From Pseudomonadota bacterium (GTDB lineage: Bacteria > Pseudomonadota > Alphaproteobacteria > Rhizobiales > Rhizobiaceae): 31,830 nt of DNA. The notes beneath the pieces are model-generated. The model was given only the letters and a program-made list of their open reading frames with translations, was not told the DNA's origin and did no database searches. Location of the stretch: assembly GCA_023390055.1 (NCBI GenBank), contig JAEWDP010000074.1:1-31830 (forward strand), given 5' to 3'. This document shows positions 1 through 8,903 of the stretch, piece after piece (within the stretch, counting starts at the first letter, position 1; each line of letters begins with the position of its first letter). A program made the translations under genes and the position numbers.

Positions 1-33
1 AATTGCGGAAATTTCCGCGGCGCGGATATCCAT
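1..33 (-). CDS. atpA: ATP synthase F1 alpha subunit, N-terminal start only
   Basis: The first 11 codons on the minus strand read MDIRAAEISAI, the usual beginning of rhizobial AtpA (F1 alpha, nucleotide-binding subunit of the F1 hexamer). The gene runs off the left edge of the window. Its ATG shares one base with the TGA stop of atpH (TGATG), so the two are likely translationally coupled in an atpHAGDC-type operon. Only the N-terminal tip is visible, so the call rests on this peptide plus the position directly after atpH. Confidence 0.85.
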   Translation of the reverse strand, partial: MDIRAAEISAI

Positions 34-599
34 CAGCCAACCTCTTTCAGTGCAAGCTTAAGGGTGGAAAGTTTGGTGCGAAGTGAAGTATCTATCTGGC
101 GCGATCCAACCTTAACGATCAGGCCGCCCAGGATGGACGGATCAACCGTTACGGAAACAGCAACATCCTTGCCAGTGACACCCTTCAGCGCCGACTTGAG
201 TTCTTTTTCCTGGGCTGCCGTCAACGCATGTGCGGACGTCACCTCGGCCGTTACCTCGCCGCGATGAGTTGCGGCAATCTGACGATATGCGCGGATCATC
301 CCCGGAAGCGCGAAGAGGCGACGATTTGACGCAACAACTTTTAGAAAATTTCCGACCAGACCGGAAATGTTAGCCTTCGTTGCGATTGCAGAGATCGCGC
401 GCTGTTGCTCGTCTGCCGAGAAGACCGGACTGACAACAAGCCGCTTGAGGTCGTCGCTGCTGTCGATTAGCTCCTGGAAACGTTCAAGGTCTGCACTGAC
501 CGCATCAATCGAGCCGGCCTCGAGGGCGAGCTCGAACAGCGATGATGCATAGCGTTCCGCTACACCGGAGATCAGCTGGGATGTGTCAGCCACAGGCAC
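33..599 (-). CDS. atpH: ATP synthase F1 delta subunit
   Basis: This is the delta subunit of F1Fo ATP synthase, part of the peripheral stalk that joins the alpha3-beta3 head to the b subunits. The protein is 188 aa from a GTG at 599, the usual family length. The frame stays open further up, but GTG is preceded by AGGGA at good spacing and the resulting N-terminus VPVADTSQLISGVAERYA matches rhizobial AtpH; a GTG two codons downstream is an alternative. The C-terminal segment with IDTSLRTKLSTLKLAL is typical of the family. It is the first gene of the F1 operon and overlaps atpA by one base. The 219 bases upstream (627-845) contain no gene. A weak sigma70-like pair on the minus strand (TTGTTT at 684-679, TAATCT at 662-657, 16-base gap) may be its promoter, at low confidence. 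Confidence 0.95.
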   Translation of the reverse strand: MPVADTSQLISGVAERYASSLFELALEAGSIDAVSADLERFQELIDSSDDLKRLVVSPVFSADEQQRAISAIATKANISGLVGNFLKVVASNRRLFALPGMIRAYRQIAATHRGEVTAEVTSAHALTAAQEKELKSALKGVTGKDVAVSVTVDPSILGGLIVKVGSRQIDTSLRTKLSTLKLALKEVG

Positions 600-845
600 A
601 GTTTCCCTGAATTGCCCCAAGCGCACAACATCTCGAATGAGATTCTTAAACGCCTGAGATTATTTGCTATTTTCTTGAAAACAACCAGCTTTCCGCCGAT
701 CCCTTCAGACTTTCGCGGTTCGTCTAGCATAGGATCTGTGGACTCGCAACACGGGAGATGGGCTAAAAAGCCGGGAGGCCAAGGGCTAAAACCGATTTTA
801 TGGGACAAGTTGGCTGAAAAATGCGGCACGGCTTGCCACAGAACG

Positions 846-1229
846 TCAGAAATAACCGAAAACATAACCAAGCGGCAGGCTGGCAAGAACGATCTGCAAA
901 GCCAGTGCAAGCAGGTTACGGGCAGTCAGTCCACGGTCCAGAAATAGCGATAGCGTCCGGCCAAAAGCAGCGAATGCGATTGCGCAACCCAGGGCCAGGT
1001 AAGTAAAATCCTGCGCTAATGCCAGCACGCTGAGACCGAGACCAAGATAGAGGCCACCGGTCGAACGCACGCCACCAAATCCCTCTGCCCCGATGTTGCC
1101 GGTCGTAAACCCACTCGCCCTGAGAAGTTGTCCGGGAAACAACATAAGCAGCGATCCGATCAGGCAGACTGCTGCTGCTGCCAGAAAAGCAAGTTGTTCG
1201 GGTAGCTCACTTGGAAAATAGAACTGCAA
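846..1229 (-). CDS. DUF4345-like small integral membrane protein
   Basis: This is a 127-aa protein with about four hydrophobic segments (residues about 9-30, 48-68, 70-85 and 100-125), expected in the inner membrane. The core GGVRSTGGLYLGLGL followed by AFGRTLSLFLDRG fits the DUF4345 pattern as I remember it (a glycine-rich helix, then a GR..S...D motif); function is unknown. The frame is open up to 1367, inside priA, but the upstream part is basic and non-hydrophobic. A TTG at 1229 preceded by CAGGAG six bases upstream gives a start directly before the first membrane segment, so I chose it. The gene lies 58 bases downstream of priA on the same strand and is probably co-transcribed with it. 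The family call is moderate; existence as a gene is fairly secure. Confidence 0.65.
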   Translation of the reverse strand: MQFYFPSELPEQLAFLAAAAVCLIGSLLMLFPGQLLRASGFTTGNIGAEGFGGVRSTGGLYLGLGLSVLALAQDFTYLALGCAIAFAAFGRTLSLFLDRGLTARNLLALALQIVLASLPLGYVFGYF

Positions 1230-1287
1230 TGTATTCTCCTGCAAGGGATGACTGGCCCTTCTCGCAATACCAGCCAATCTATGATTT

Positions 1288-3504
1288 TCAAAGGAAGCTC
1301 TGCGGGTCCACATCGATTTGAACATGGACCGAGCCACGCGGCTTCGGGCCCCGCGCCACCATTTCACGTAGATAGTTCTGCATGTCGCTGTGACGCCGCC
1401 CGTGGACCAAAAGGCGGAAGCGGTATCGTCCTCGCACCAAGGCCAGGGGGGCTTCTGCGGGCCCCAGAACGGTTATATCCGAAAACTGAGGTGCCGCGGA
1501 GCGCAATCCACGAGCATGAATTTCTGCGCCCGCCCGCGTATCGGCAGACACGATAATCGCAGCAAGCCGTCCGAATGGTGGCAGGATCGCTCTGTCGCGC
1601 TCGGTGATTTCACGCTCGTAGAACGCTCCCGGTTCACCCGACACGATTGCCTGCATAACGGGATGCTGCGGCTGATACGTCTGCAACAGGCCGTGGCTTT
1701 TGCGGCCGGTTCTGCCCGCACGACCGGTAACCTGACTGAGGAGCTGGAATGTGCGTTCGGCGGCACGTGGATCACCATTGGCAAGCCCCAGATCGGCATC
1801 AATGATTCCAACAAGCGTCATCAGCGGAAAATTATGACCCTTAGCAACCAGTTGCGTCCCTATGACGATGTCCGCTTCGCCACGCATAATGGCTTCTAGT
1901 TCCAACCGAAGCCGCTTTACTCCACCGAGGAGGTCAGAGGACATGACGATTGTTCGAGCGTCGGGAAAAAATCTTTCCACTTCCTCTGCGATCCGCTCAA
2001 CACCAGGACCACAGGCCACGAGGTGATCTAGAGTCCCGCATTCCGGGCACGCCTCCGGGGTTGATTCTGAATAACCGCATTGATGACATTGGATCTGATT
2101 ACGAAAACGATGTTCCACAAGCCAACTGGAACACTGCGGGCATTGAAATCTATGCCCGCAGACGCGGCATAGCGTAAGCGGTGCATAGCCGCGTCGGTTG
2201 AGGAATAGCAGGGTCTGCTCGCTTCGCTCGATGGTTCGCCCTATCGCCTTGCGCAACACCGGTGAGAGAAAACCGCCGCGCTCTGGAGGGTGGCGTCGCA
2301 TATCAATGAGATGCAGGTTTGGCATGGCCGCATCACCAAAACGCGTCGGGAGATGAACCAGATGGTAGCGACCTGTTCGCGCATTGACCTGGCTCTCCAC
2401 TGAAGGTGTTGCAGAGACCAGCACAACCGGGAAACTGCCGATCCGCGCTCTCACGACCGCCATGTCTCGGGCATTATAGAATACCCGATCTTCCTGCTTA
2501 TAGGCAGGATCATGTTCTTCATCGACAATGATGAGTCCAAGATTCTCGAACGGAAGGAAAAGGGCCGAGCGTGCACCTGCGACCACCTGCACCTCTCCGG
2601 TCACTATGCCACGCCACACCTTTTCACGCATCCGCGGTGCAATATCGGAATGCCATTCACCAGGCTTTGAGCCAAAGCGCTCTTGAAACCGCTCCAGAAA
2701 ACTCGTCGTTAACGCTATCTCCGGCAGCAGGATCAATACCTGCTTACCCAAGCGCAATGTCTCTGCGATTGCCTCGAAATATACCTCCGTTTTACCTGAG
2801 CCCGTAACACCGTCAATCAACGAAGCCGCAAACCCCTGCTTACGGACGAGTTCGATTATGTCCGCTGCCGCCTGTTTCTGTGCACCTTCAATGCGCGGGG
2901 CGCAAAAATCAGGATCTGGTTTGGCAACGACGGGCGGAGGGGGCAAGAAAACAGTGTCGAAAATCCCATGCTTTACCAGACCGTCAACGACACTGGTCGA
3001 CACACCTGCCGCATGCGCAAGGCCGCTTCGGGTCCAAGGCACAGCCGGCTCGATAAGTTCCAGAACGCGTGCCCGTGCGGTTGTCATTTTCTCCGGGTAT
3101 CCGCCCACATATCGTATGCCTTCGATCATCGGATCTGGGTCGAGCGCGGCCGGCGCACGAATTGCCATCTTCGCAACCAAACCCGGTGCCGACAATGTAT
3201 AGTTCGCTACCCACTCTATGAACCGCCGCATTTCCGACGCCAGTGGCGGGCAATCGAAAACGGTTGTAATTGGCCGAAGTTTCTTGGGATCCAGCTGCCT
3301 GTCGACCTCCCCCTCCCAAACAACCCCAATAACCTGGCGAGGGCCAAGCGGCACCTGCACAATGGACCCTGGCTCGACATACATCCCTTCCGGGACCGCA
3401 TAACTGTAGGGTGTTGAAGTCGGCAGGGGAATGAGCACCGGGACGGTCCGCGTGACCGGAGTCTCGAAAAATACGCCCAAATCGGTCGGTGAGTCTGTGT
3501 TCAT
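1288..3504 (-). CDS. priA: Primosomal replication restart helicase PriA
   Basis: PriA is a superfamily 2 DNA helicase that recognises stalled forks and D-loops and reloads the replicative helicase after fork collapse. From the ATG at 3504 the protein is 738 aa, normal for the family. Visible parts: N-terminal DNA-binding region (1-105), Walker A GVTGSGKT at 232-239, Walker B DEEH at 328-331, SATPS at 364-368, and the helicase motif QVTGRAGRTGR near 591-601. The zinc-binding region has all eight cysteines, at 446, 449, 455, 458, 473, 476, 486 and 489. The frame extends ten codons upstream to 3534; I prefer 3504 because AAGG lies 11 bases before it and MNTDS looks like a normal N-terminus. No catalytic residue appears to be missing. 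Confidence 0.96.
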   Translation of the reverse strand: MNTDSPTDLGVFFETPVTRTVPVLIPLPTSTPYSYAVPEGMYVEPGSIVQVPLGPRQVIGVVWEGEVDRQLDPKKLRPITTVFDCPPLASEMRRFIEWVANYTLSAPGLVAKMAIRAPAALDPDPMIEGIRYVGGYPEKMTTARARVLELIEPAVPWTRSGLAHAAGVSTSVVDGLVKHGIFDTVFLPPPPVVAKPDPDFCAPRIEGAQKQAAADIIELVRKQGFAASLIDGVTGSGKTEVYFEAIAETLRLGKQVLILLPEIALTTSFLERFQERFGSKPGEWHSDIAPRMREKVWRGIVTGEVQVVAGARSALFLPFENLGLIIVDEEHDPAYKQEDRVFYNARDMAVVRARIGSFPVVLVSATPSVESQVNARTGRYHLVHLPTRFGDAAMPNLHLIDMRRHPPERGGFLSPVLRKAIGRTIERSEQTLLFLNRRGYAPLTLCRVCGHRFQCPQCSSWLVEHRFRNQIQCHQCGYSESTPEACPECGTLDHLVACGPGVERIAEEVERFFPDARTIVMSSDLLGGVKRLRLELEAIMRGEADIVIGTQLVAKGHNFPLMTLVGIIDADLGLANGDPRAAERTFQLLSQVTGRAGRTGRKSHGLLQTYQPQHPVMQAIVSGEPGAFYEREITERDRAILPPFGRLAAIIVSADTRAGAEIHARGLRSAAPQFSDITVLGPAEAPLALVRGRYRFRLLVHGRRHSDMQNYLREMVARGPKPRGSVHVQIDVDPQSFL

Positions 3505-4086
3505 GCCGGCGAACCTTGCCCCGAAGCACAACAAAAGTGAACCGCCTATCCGACAAAAACAGAGGATTCCGTGCGACCCTCTTTCGTGAGATATGAGGAG
3601 AATAGCGGTAAATGTGTTGCCGTTTTATTCTTGCAGGATGTCCTCCAAAGCGACCATCGGCCAAGCAACCACCATGAGGCACTGCGCGTGAATAACATGA
3701 TGAAGAGCCGCACGCTGGCGGGCCAACGGCGATGCCGGCTGGGAAAAGTTCGCCCGCAAGGTCGAGTGCAAATTGGCCTGGGCCGGAAAGCCTCATGTTT
3801 GCATCATCCGCGGGCTCCCAGCACCAGGCTCTGCTCGTGCGGCAGCTTACGCGACAACAGCGTCACGTTGAGGGACCGGATCTCGCCATGTCTGTGGCGC
3901 GGTTCACGACCTCAATGCCACCATCAGCATTAAAGCGATGGCGATCAAGCATCTTTGGGCGAAGGGAAACGACGTGCGCCGCGACAACGCTGGGGATGCC
4001 TCAGGAGGCGACGCAGGTCGGCGAGCAGCCAGCGTTGCAGCTGCCTGTGAAGGAGAAAGAAGCCCCGGCTTTAGGCGTGGGGAATA
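3505..4086. other. Gene-free stretch between acyltransferase and priA
   Basis: These 582 bases contain no reading frame I can support. Both strands carry frames of 40-120 codons that start and stop without ribosome binding sites and resemble no family I know. One minus-strand stretch, open between stops at 4001-4003 and 3863-3865, has protein-like composition around an RHRFNADGGIEVVNRATDM segment, but its only ATG lies inside it. The GC content is as high as in coding DNA, which suggests a decayed gene rather than a plain spacer. The priA promoter should lie near its right-hand gene start, but no convincing -35/-10 pair stands out. Confidence 0.4.
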
Positions 4087-5004
4087 TCACAGTACCTCCA
4101 CTCGTGATCGAACAAATCCGGAGGAACCATCCGACGCAAGTTGCGCCACGGTATGGGTTTCAAGTGCCTTGGTCACCTCGGATAGATCACCGTCCAGTTG
4201 ACCTGGCTGGATCAGCTGGCCAATGGTCACATCAAACCGGTTTTTCTTCTTGTTAAGGAGTTCATAGAACACCGTCATGTCCCGGAGTTCCGTCGACCAT
4301 TTCGCAAACCAGTAGAAGAGGCCGGAGTTGCGGGCCCTCATGTGAATAGGCAGGATAGGTAGATTGTATCTCTTGGCAAGTCCGACAGCTGAGGTCTTCC
4401 ATGGTCGCTCGTTGAGTCGGCCATCTGCCCAGTAGGCTATTCGTCCGGATGGAAAGAGGACCATTGCCTTGCCTTCCTCCACCGCCTTGTTTGTAAGGAT
4501 TAATGTTTCGCGCGTCTTTAACTTGCTTTTGTACTCTTCACGCCATTCAACCGGAATAATCATCTCCGCAAATCGCGGGTTGACCCGGATTGCATCTCGG
4601 TTTGCAAAGACCATCATGTCCGGTCGGCGTGCTTTCAAAAGATCAAAGACAGCAACACCATCTGCAATTCCGGTCGGATGATTGCTGACGAGGATGAACC
4701 CGCCCGATTCGGGAATGTTCTCTGCGTTGGCAACGCGAACATCAAGCTCCAACACATCGCTCAGGTACTCAAACGATTGAAACCCTGTCAGAGGAGCAAT
4801 GTCATTTGCAAAATCGATTGCCCGGTCATAGCGGAGGAGGGTGTAAAGCAAGGGACGCATGACCGGCCAAAGAGGATGATTGACAATGCGCTGACCTCGT
4901 TCGGCGATTAACATGTCGACGATATGGCCAGGCCGCCCTTGGGAAACCAGAGAAAGTGCTTCGGCAAAATTTCCCAGTGGAGACACAGAATCACGGCGCG
5001 CCAT
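4087..5004 (-). CDS. Lysophospholipid acyltransferase family protein (PlsC/LPLAT)
   Basis: This 305-aa protein is a probable membrane-associated acyltransferase that moves an acyl chain onto a lyso-lipid such as lysophosphatidate or a lyso-ornithine lipid. Block I is SNHPTGIADG (107-116) and block III is LFPSGR (183-188), with a hydrophobic strand LPILPIHM later, as in the PlsC/LPLAT superfamily. The His-Asp spacing in block I (H109, D115) is HX5D rather than the classical HX4D, as in the haemolysin-type NHPxG subgroup. The start ATG has AGGAG six bases upstream. It is divergent from xerC (103-base gap) and stands 582 bases upstream of priA. The substrate cannot be read from sequence; OlsA-like activity is possible but unproven. 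Confidence 0.85.
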   Translation of the reverse strand: MARRDSVSPLGNFAEALSLVSQGRPGHIVDMLIAERGQRIVNHPLWPVMRPLLYTLLRYDRAIDFANDIAPLTGFQSFEYLSDVLELDVRVANAENIPESGGFILVSNHPTGIADGVAVFDLLKARRPDMMVFANRDAIRVNPRFAEMIIPVEWREEYKSKLKTRETLILTNKAVEEGKAMVLFPSGRIAYWADGRLNERPWKTSAVGLAKRYNLPILPIHMRARNSGLFYWFAKWSTELRDMTVFYELLNKKKNRFDVTIGQLIQPGQLDGDLSEVTKALETHTVAQLASDGSSGFVRSRVEVL

Positions 5005-5107
5005 ACAAACTCCTGCTGACAGGACTAGAAGTATATCTTAGTCCGATATGACCGAACAATGACAACGTTGCGGTGCTTTAGCGAATCGTAACGCTTTTGA
5101 CGTCAAT

Positions 5108-6079
5108 TTGGCACTCGGTGCGATCAATTCAATAGGCGCGGACTTGAGTGAACTTCTAACCATTGCCGATTCGGACGTCACTGAAAGGCGACAGGCATGG
5201 CTGGAAAGCCTTTGCCACGAACGCCGTCTTTCCGCTAACACGATTGAGGCCTATGAGCGCGACACACGCCAGTTCCTGATCTTCCTGACCGGCCATCTCG
5301 GTGGCCCTGCTCGGATCGCAGATATGCGCGAACTGCGCCCCGCAGATCTGCGCGCCTTTCTCGCGATGCGTAGAAGACAAGGTTCTGGTCCCCGCTCGCT
5401 CGGCCGTCATCTTGCTGGCTTGCGATCCTTCCTTCGCTATCTTGAACGCAAGGGGCTGGTGAACGCAGCCGCTTCAGGCGCCATACGCGCACCAAGACAG
5501 CCGAAGTCATTACCGAAACCGTTGACGGACAGGCAGGCGCTCGCAGTTGTCGCGCAAGACGCACAGCTTCATGATGAGCCCTGGATCGCAGCGCGAGACG
5601 CGGCAGTATTGACGCTGCTTTATGGCGGCGGATTACGTATATCTGAGGCTCTGGGATTGCTCCCGGCAGATTTTCCGCCAAGGTCCAATACACTGCGCAT
5701 CACCGGCAAGGCTGGCAAGATCCGTATTGTTCCGTTGCTTCCAGTAATAAACGAGGCAGTCGAAACCTATCAGGAGCTCTGCCCTTACTCGCTTTCGCCC
5801 ACCGAACCATTGTTTCGAGGCGCGCGTGGCGGCGCTTTGCAGCCTGCAATCGTACAGCGTTCCATGCAGAAGTTACGCGCGGCATTCGGCTTGCCGGAAA
5901 CAGCGACACCTCATGCTCTTCGCCATTCTTTTGCAACACATCTGCTGACTGGAGGAGGAGATCTTCGGACAATTCAGGAGCTCCTCGGTCACGCCAGTCT
6001 TTCGACGACGCAAATCTATACGGGTGTGGACACAGCGCGCCTTCTAGATGTCTACGACCGATCACATCCGCGGGCCTGA
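5108..6079 (+). CDS. xerC: Tyrosine recombinase XerC
   Basis: XerC, with XerD and FtsK, resolves chromosome dimers at the dif site during division. The frame is 323 aa from a TTG at 5108. The N-terminal SAM-like core-binding domain (about 25-115) has RRLSANTIEAYERDTRQFL, and the catalytic domain carries R177 (GGGLRISEALG), K201 (ITGKAGKIRIVPL), H269 and R272 (HALRHSFATHL), H295 (LLGHASLSTTQIY) and the nucleophile Y304, so all six active-site residues are present. The start is uncertain: no strong ribosome binding site precedes the TTG, and another TTG 12 codons later is possible. I call XerC rather than XerD from its neighbours (TraB-like, lpdA), which differ from the aroK region where rhizobial xerD usually lies; this is inference from remembered synteny. 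Confidence 0.9.
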   Translation: MALGAINSIGADLSELLTIADSDVTERRQAWLESLCHERRLSANTIEAYERDTRQFLIFLTGHLGGPARIADMRELRPADLRAFLAMRRRQGSGPRSLGRHLAGLRSFLRYLERKGLVNAAASGAIRAPRQPKSLPKPLTDRQALAVVAQDAQLHDEPWIAARDAAVLTLLYGGGLRISEALGLLPADFPPRSNTLRITGKAGKIRIVPLLPVINEAVETYQELCPYSLSPTEPLFRGARGGALQPAIVQRSMQKLRAAFGLPETATPHALRHSFATHLLTGGGDLRTIQELLGHASLSTTQIYTGVDTARLLDVYDRSHPRA

Positions 6080-6303
6080 AATCCTTAGCTGATGCGGACC
6101 TTTCGAAAAACCGCGAACTAGTGGGTCACCCGGAATCCAAGTTATCACTGGCTGTTGTTGGAGCGGCTTTACGAAGCCGGCGCATGGCTGCGGTTGCATG
6201 GGATAGCGGGAACCAGTTCTCTACATCATCTTAACCATGCACATTAATCAGTTGCAGAGCGACAGGTGTTACCATCCCCGTGACCTTTCAGATCGGGAAC
6301 AAG

Positions 6304-7380
6304 ATGACTCTCGCCCTCTCCTTGTCGGTGGCCAACCTTGTGAAGAAGCTGTTCTCCTTTTCGCTCTGGATGATTGCCAGTGCGCATCTCCTGCTAATGG
6401 CTTCGCTTCTATTAATTCTCCTGGGATTGTTACCTGCCAAAGCCCAGGAATGTGGCGGCGAGAACCTCCTTGAAAAACTTCACCGTGACGAGCCGGACCG
6501 GTATGCAGCCGTAATAGCTGAAGGCAGGAAAGTCCCAAACGGCACGGGTCTCTTCTGGAAGATTGAGAAGGATGGACTAGCGCCGTCCTATCTCCTGGGA
6601 ACAATGCACGTCACAGATCCACGTGTTCTGAAGATGCCGGCTGGAGCAGCCGAAGCACATGCAAGAGCACGAATGATCATCATCGAGTCTGAAGAAATCC
6701 TAGATGACAAAAAGGCGATGGCTGCGGTTCTATCAAAGCCGGAACTGACGATGTTCACGGACAGTCGCACCATCGAAAGCCTACTGACGGCGGAAAATCG
6801 GGCTATCTTGGAAAGTGGTCTGAAAGAACGGGGATTGTCCCTTTCGGCAGTAACCAGGATGAAGCCATGGATGCTCGCAGGCTTCGTTGCACTTCCTGCA
6901 TGCGAGCTGGAGCGCAAAGCACAGAACGTCGCATTCCTGGACAAGAAGATTGCGCTCGATGCCATTGCCGCTGGCAAGACCGTCAAGGGACTGGAAACAC
7001 TTGAGGAGCAGTTGGCCGCGATGGCTGAGCTTCCGATGGATTTTCACCTGCAGGTACTGGTTGAAACAGTAAAGCTTGGCGATCAGATGGCTGATGTCAT
7101 GGAAACCATGACTGAACTCTATCTAAAAGGCGAAACCGGACTGACAATACCGGCTTTGAAGGCAGTTACGCCCGCTTCAGACGGCCAAGACGAGAGTGCA
7201 TATGTCGCCTTCGAGAGCACTATCATCTCGAAGCGAAACCATCGGATGGCAGAGCGTGCGACCTCGAGCCTGGCGCAAGGTGGTGTGTTCATGGCCGTAG
7301 GCGCTCTGCACCTGCCGGGCAACGACGGCTTGGTGCAACTGTTCCGTGATCAGGGTTTTCACGTAACTGTCGTTGATTGA
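6304..7380 (+). CDS. TraB/GumN family protein, membrane-anchored or exported
   Basis: This 358-aa protein belongs to the TraB/GumN (PF01963) family, distantly related to Tiki-type metalloproteases; the role in bacteria is not settled. A long hydrophobic segment (17-44) ending in AKAQ suggests a signal peptide or anchor, so the body should be periplasmic. Family motifs are LLGTMHVTDPR (about 97-107) and GALHLPG (333-339) near the C-terminus, both with the conserved histidine. I use the ATG at 6304; an in-frame GTG eight codons earlier (6280) is also possible, and the better start is not obvious from the ribosome binding sites. It follows xerC by 224 bases and ends 87 bases from the convergent lpdA. 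Confidence 0.85.
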   Translation: MTLALSLSVANLVKKLFSFSLWMIASAHLLLMASLLLILLGLLPAKAQECGGENLLEKLHRDEPDRYAAVIAEGRKVPNGTGLFWKIEKDGLAPSYLLGTMHVTDPRVLKMPAGAAEAHARARMIIIESEEILDDKKAMAAVLSKPELTMFTDSRTIESLLTAENRAILESGLKERGLSLSAVTRMKPWMLAGFVALPACELERKAQNVAFLDKKIALDAIAAGKTVKGLETLEEQLAAMAELPMDFHLQVLVETVKLGDQMADVMETMTELYLKGETGLTIPALKAVTPASDGQDESAYVAFESTIISKRNHRMAERATSSLAQGGVFMAVGALHLPGNDGLVQLFRDQGFHVTVVD

Positions 7381-7467
7381 TCTCGCGCGTCGTTTGCAGC
7401 GATTCAAATACAGCTCGAGAGGCAGATCCAAAGTTCCGCCTCCCGCATAATCGGTTAGCTTTTAAGA

Positions 7468-8874
7468 CTACATGTGAATGGGCTTGAAGAAGGTCCCAAG
7501 TGCCGCTTCCTTAACAGCTTCCGACATCGTAGGATGCGCGTGGCAGGTACGACCAAGATCTTCGGATGAACCACCGAATTCCATTAGGACCGTAATCTCG
7601 TGGATCATCTCACCCGCACCGAAGCCGACAATATGACCACCGAGGACACGATCGGTCTCCTTGTCCGCGAGGATTTTGACGAAGCCGTCCGTTGAAAGCA
7701 TTGCCCGAGCCCGACCATTCGCCATGAATGGAAATTTGCCAACCTTATAGGCGATTCCAGCGGCCTTGAGTTCCTCTTCGGTCTTACCGACCGAAGCCAC
7801 TTCCGGCTGTGTATAGACGACGCCTGGAATGACATCGTAGTTCACATGACCGTGCTGACCAGCAAGCATCTCTGCCAGTGCAACACCCTCGTCCTCAGCC
7901 TTGTGCGCGAGCATTGGTCCCTTCACGACATCGCCAATCGCATAAATACCATCAACACTGGTCTTGAATTGACCATCAATCTCAACGCAACCACGCTTAT
8001 CGAGCACAACACCAGCGTCTTCGAGACCAAGACCATCCGTATAGGGTCGGCGACCGGTCGAGATTAGAACCACATCCGCTTCCACGGTCTGCGGTTCGCC
8101 ACCCTTGACCGGTTCGTAAGTAACCTTCGCACCTGAAGAAGTTTTTTCAACGGAGGTAACTTTTGCTCCTGTACGGATGTCCATCCCCTGCTTCTGCATC
8201 ATGCGCTGAAACTGTTTGGAAACATCGCCGTCCATCCCGCCGAGCAACTTGTCGAGATATTCGATTACGGTCACCTTGGCTCCAAGGCGCAGCCAGACAG
8301 AGCCCAGTTCCATACCGATGACACCGCCACCTACAACGATGAGGTTCTCAGGTACCTTGTCGAGCGCAATGGCACCCGTGGACGATACAATCACCTTCTC
8401 GTCGAAAGCAACATCCACGCCGGGAATGCCTGCAACTTCGGAACCCGTGGCAATAACGATATTCTTTGCTTCCAGTTCCTGGGTCTTGCCTTCATCACTG
8501 GTAACCGACACCTTGCCGGAAGAGATGATCTTCCCCGCACCGATAAAACCATCGATCTTGTTCTTTTTGAACAGGAAGGAAACTCCGTCGACGTTCGATT
8601 TTACCGTTGCATCCTTGTGGGCCATCATTTTGGAAAGGTTAAGTTTTGGTGCTGGGATCTCCACTCCAAGCGCGTCCATTCCGTGAGCCGCATTATGGTA
8701 CATCTCCGACGCGTGTAGGAGGGCCTTGGAGGGGATACAACCAATATTGAGGCATGTTCCGCCATAGGTTGCCCGTTTTTCGACGACGGCGACCTTCATT
8801 CCCAGTTGCGCAGCCTTTACCGCACATACATAGCCGCCTGGGCCGGAGCCAATAACAACGAGATCGTAAGCCAT
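7468..8874 (-). CDS. lpdA: Dihydrolipoyl dehydrogenase (E3) of 2-oxoglutarate dehydrogenase
   Basis: E3 is a flavoprotein that reoxidises the dihydrolipoyl arm of the E2 subunit with NAD+. The 468-aa product has the FAD fold GSGPGG (9-14), redox-active disulfide C41/C46 in GGTCLNIGC, the NAD-binding GGGVIGMELGS, and the C-terminal His-Glu pair H447/E452 in HPTMSE, all intact and the standard length. The frame is open 24 codons further up, but MAYDLVVIGSG at 8874 has GAAGGA upstream and is the normal N-terminus. As the E3 in the sucAB neighbourhood it is probably dedicated to the 2-oxoglutarate complex, although bacterial E3s can be shared with pyruvate and branched-chain complexes. It lies downstream of sucB with a MAPEG gene and a broken gene between. 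Confidence 0.97.
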   Translation of the reverse strand: MAYDLVVIGSGPGGYVCAVKAAQLGMKVAVVEKRATYGGTCLNIGCIPSKALLHASEMYHNAAHGMDALGVEIPAPKLNLSKMMAHKDATVKSNVDGVSFLFKKNKIDGFIGAGKIISSGKVSVTSDEGKTQELEAKNIVIATGSEVAGIPGVDVAFDEKVIVSSTGAIALDKVPENLIVVGGGVIGMELGSVWLRLGAKVTVIEYLDKLLGGMDGDVSKQFQRMMQKQGMDIRTGAKVTSVEKTSSGAKVTYEPVKGGEPQTVEADVVLISTGRRPYTDGLGLEDAGVVLDKRGCVEIDGQFKTSVDGIYAIGDVVKGPMLAHKAEDEGVALAEMLAGQHGHVNYDVIPGVVYTQPEVASVGKTEEELKAAGIAYKVGKFPFMANGRARAMLSTDGFVKILADKETDRVLGGHIVGFGAGEMIHEITVLMEFGGSSEDLGRTCHAHPTMSEAVKEAALGTFFKPIHM

Positions 8875-8903
8875 CACAAAATCCTTCTTCTTATGGCGCC
8901 AAG

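Noticed and set aside
572..910. A 112-codon minus frame upstream of atpH and the overlapping plus-strand frames
   Set aside because: They overlap the atpH start region and its spacer in a different frame, with no ribosome binding site or family; treated as non-coding.
2984..3796. A 270-codon minus-strand frame overlapping the start of priA
   Set aside because: It is in another frame of priA, is Gly/Arg/Cys rich and resembles no family; shadow frame.
6203..6216. A 14-base match (ATAGCGGGAACCAG) repeated at 17484-17497
   Set aside because: Both copies lie in spacers, but a few such matches are expected by chance in 32 kb on two strands, and orientation relative to the genes differs.
7381..7467. 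Possible bidirectional terminator between the TraB-like gene and lpdA
   Set aside because: Only a 5-bp GAGGC/GCCTC stem with a long loop and a weak T-run is present; not convincing.
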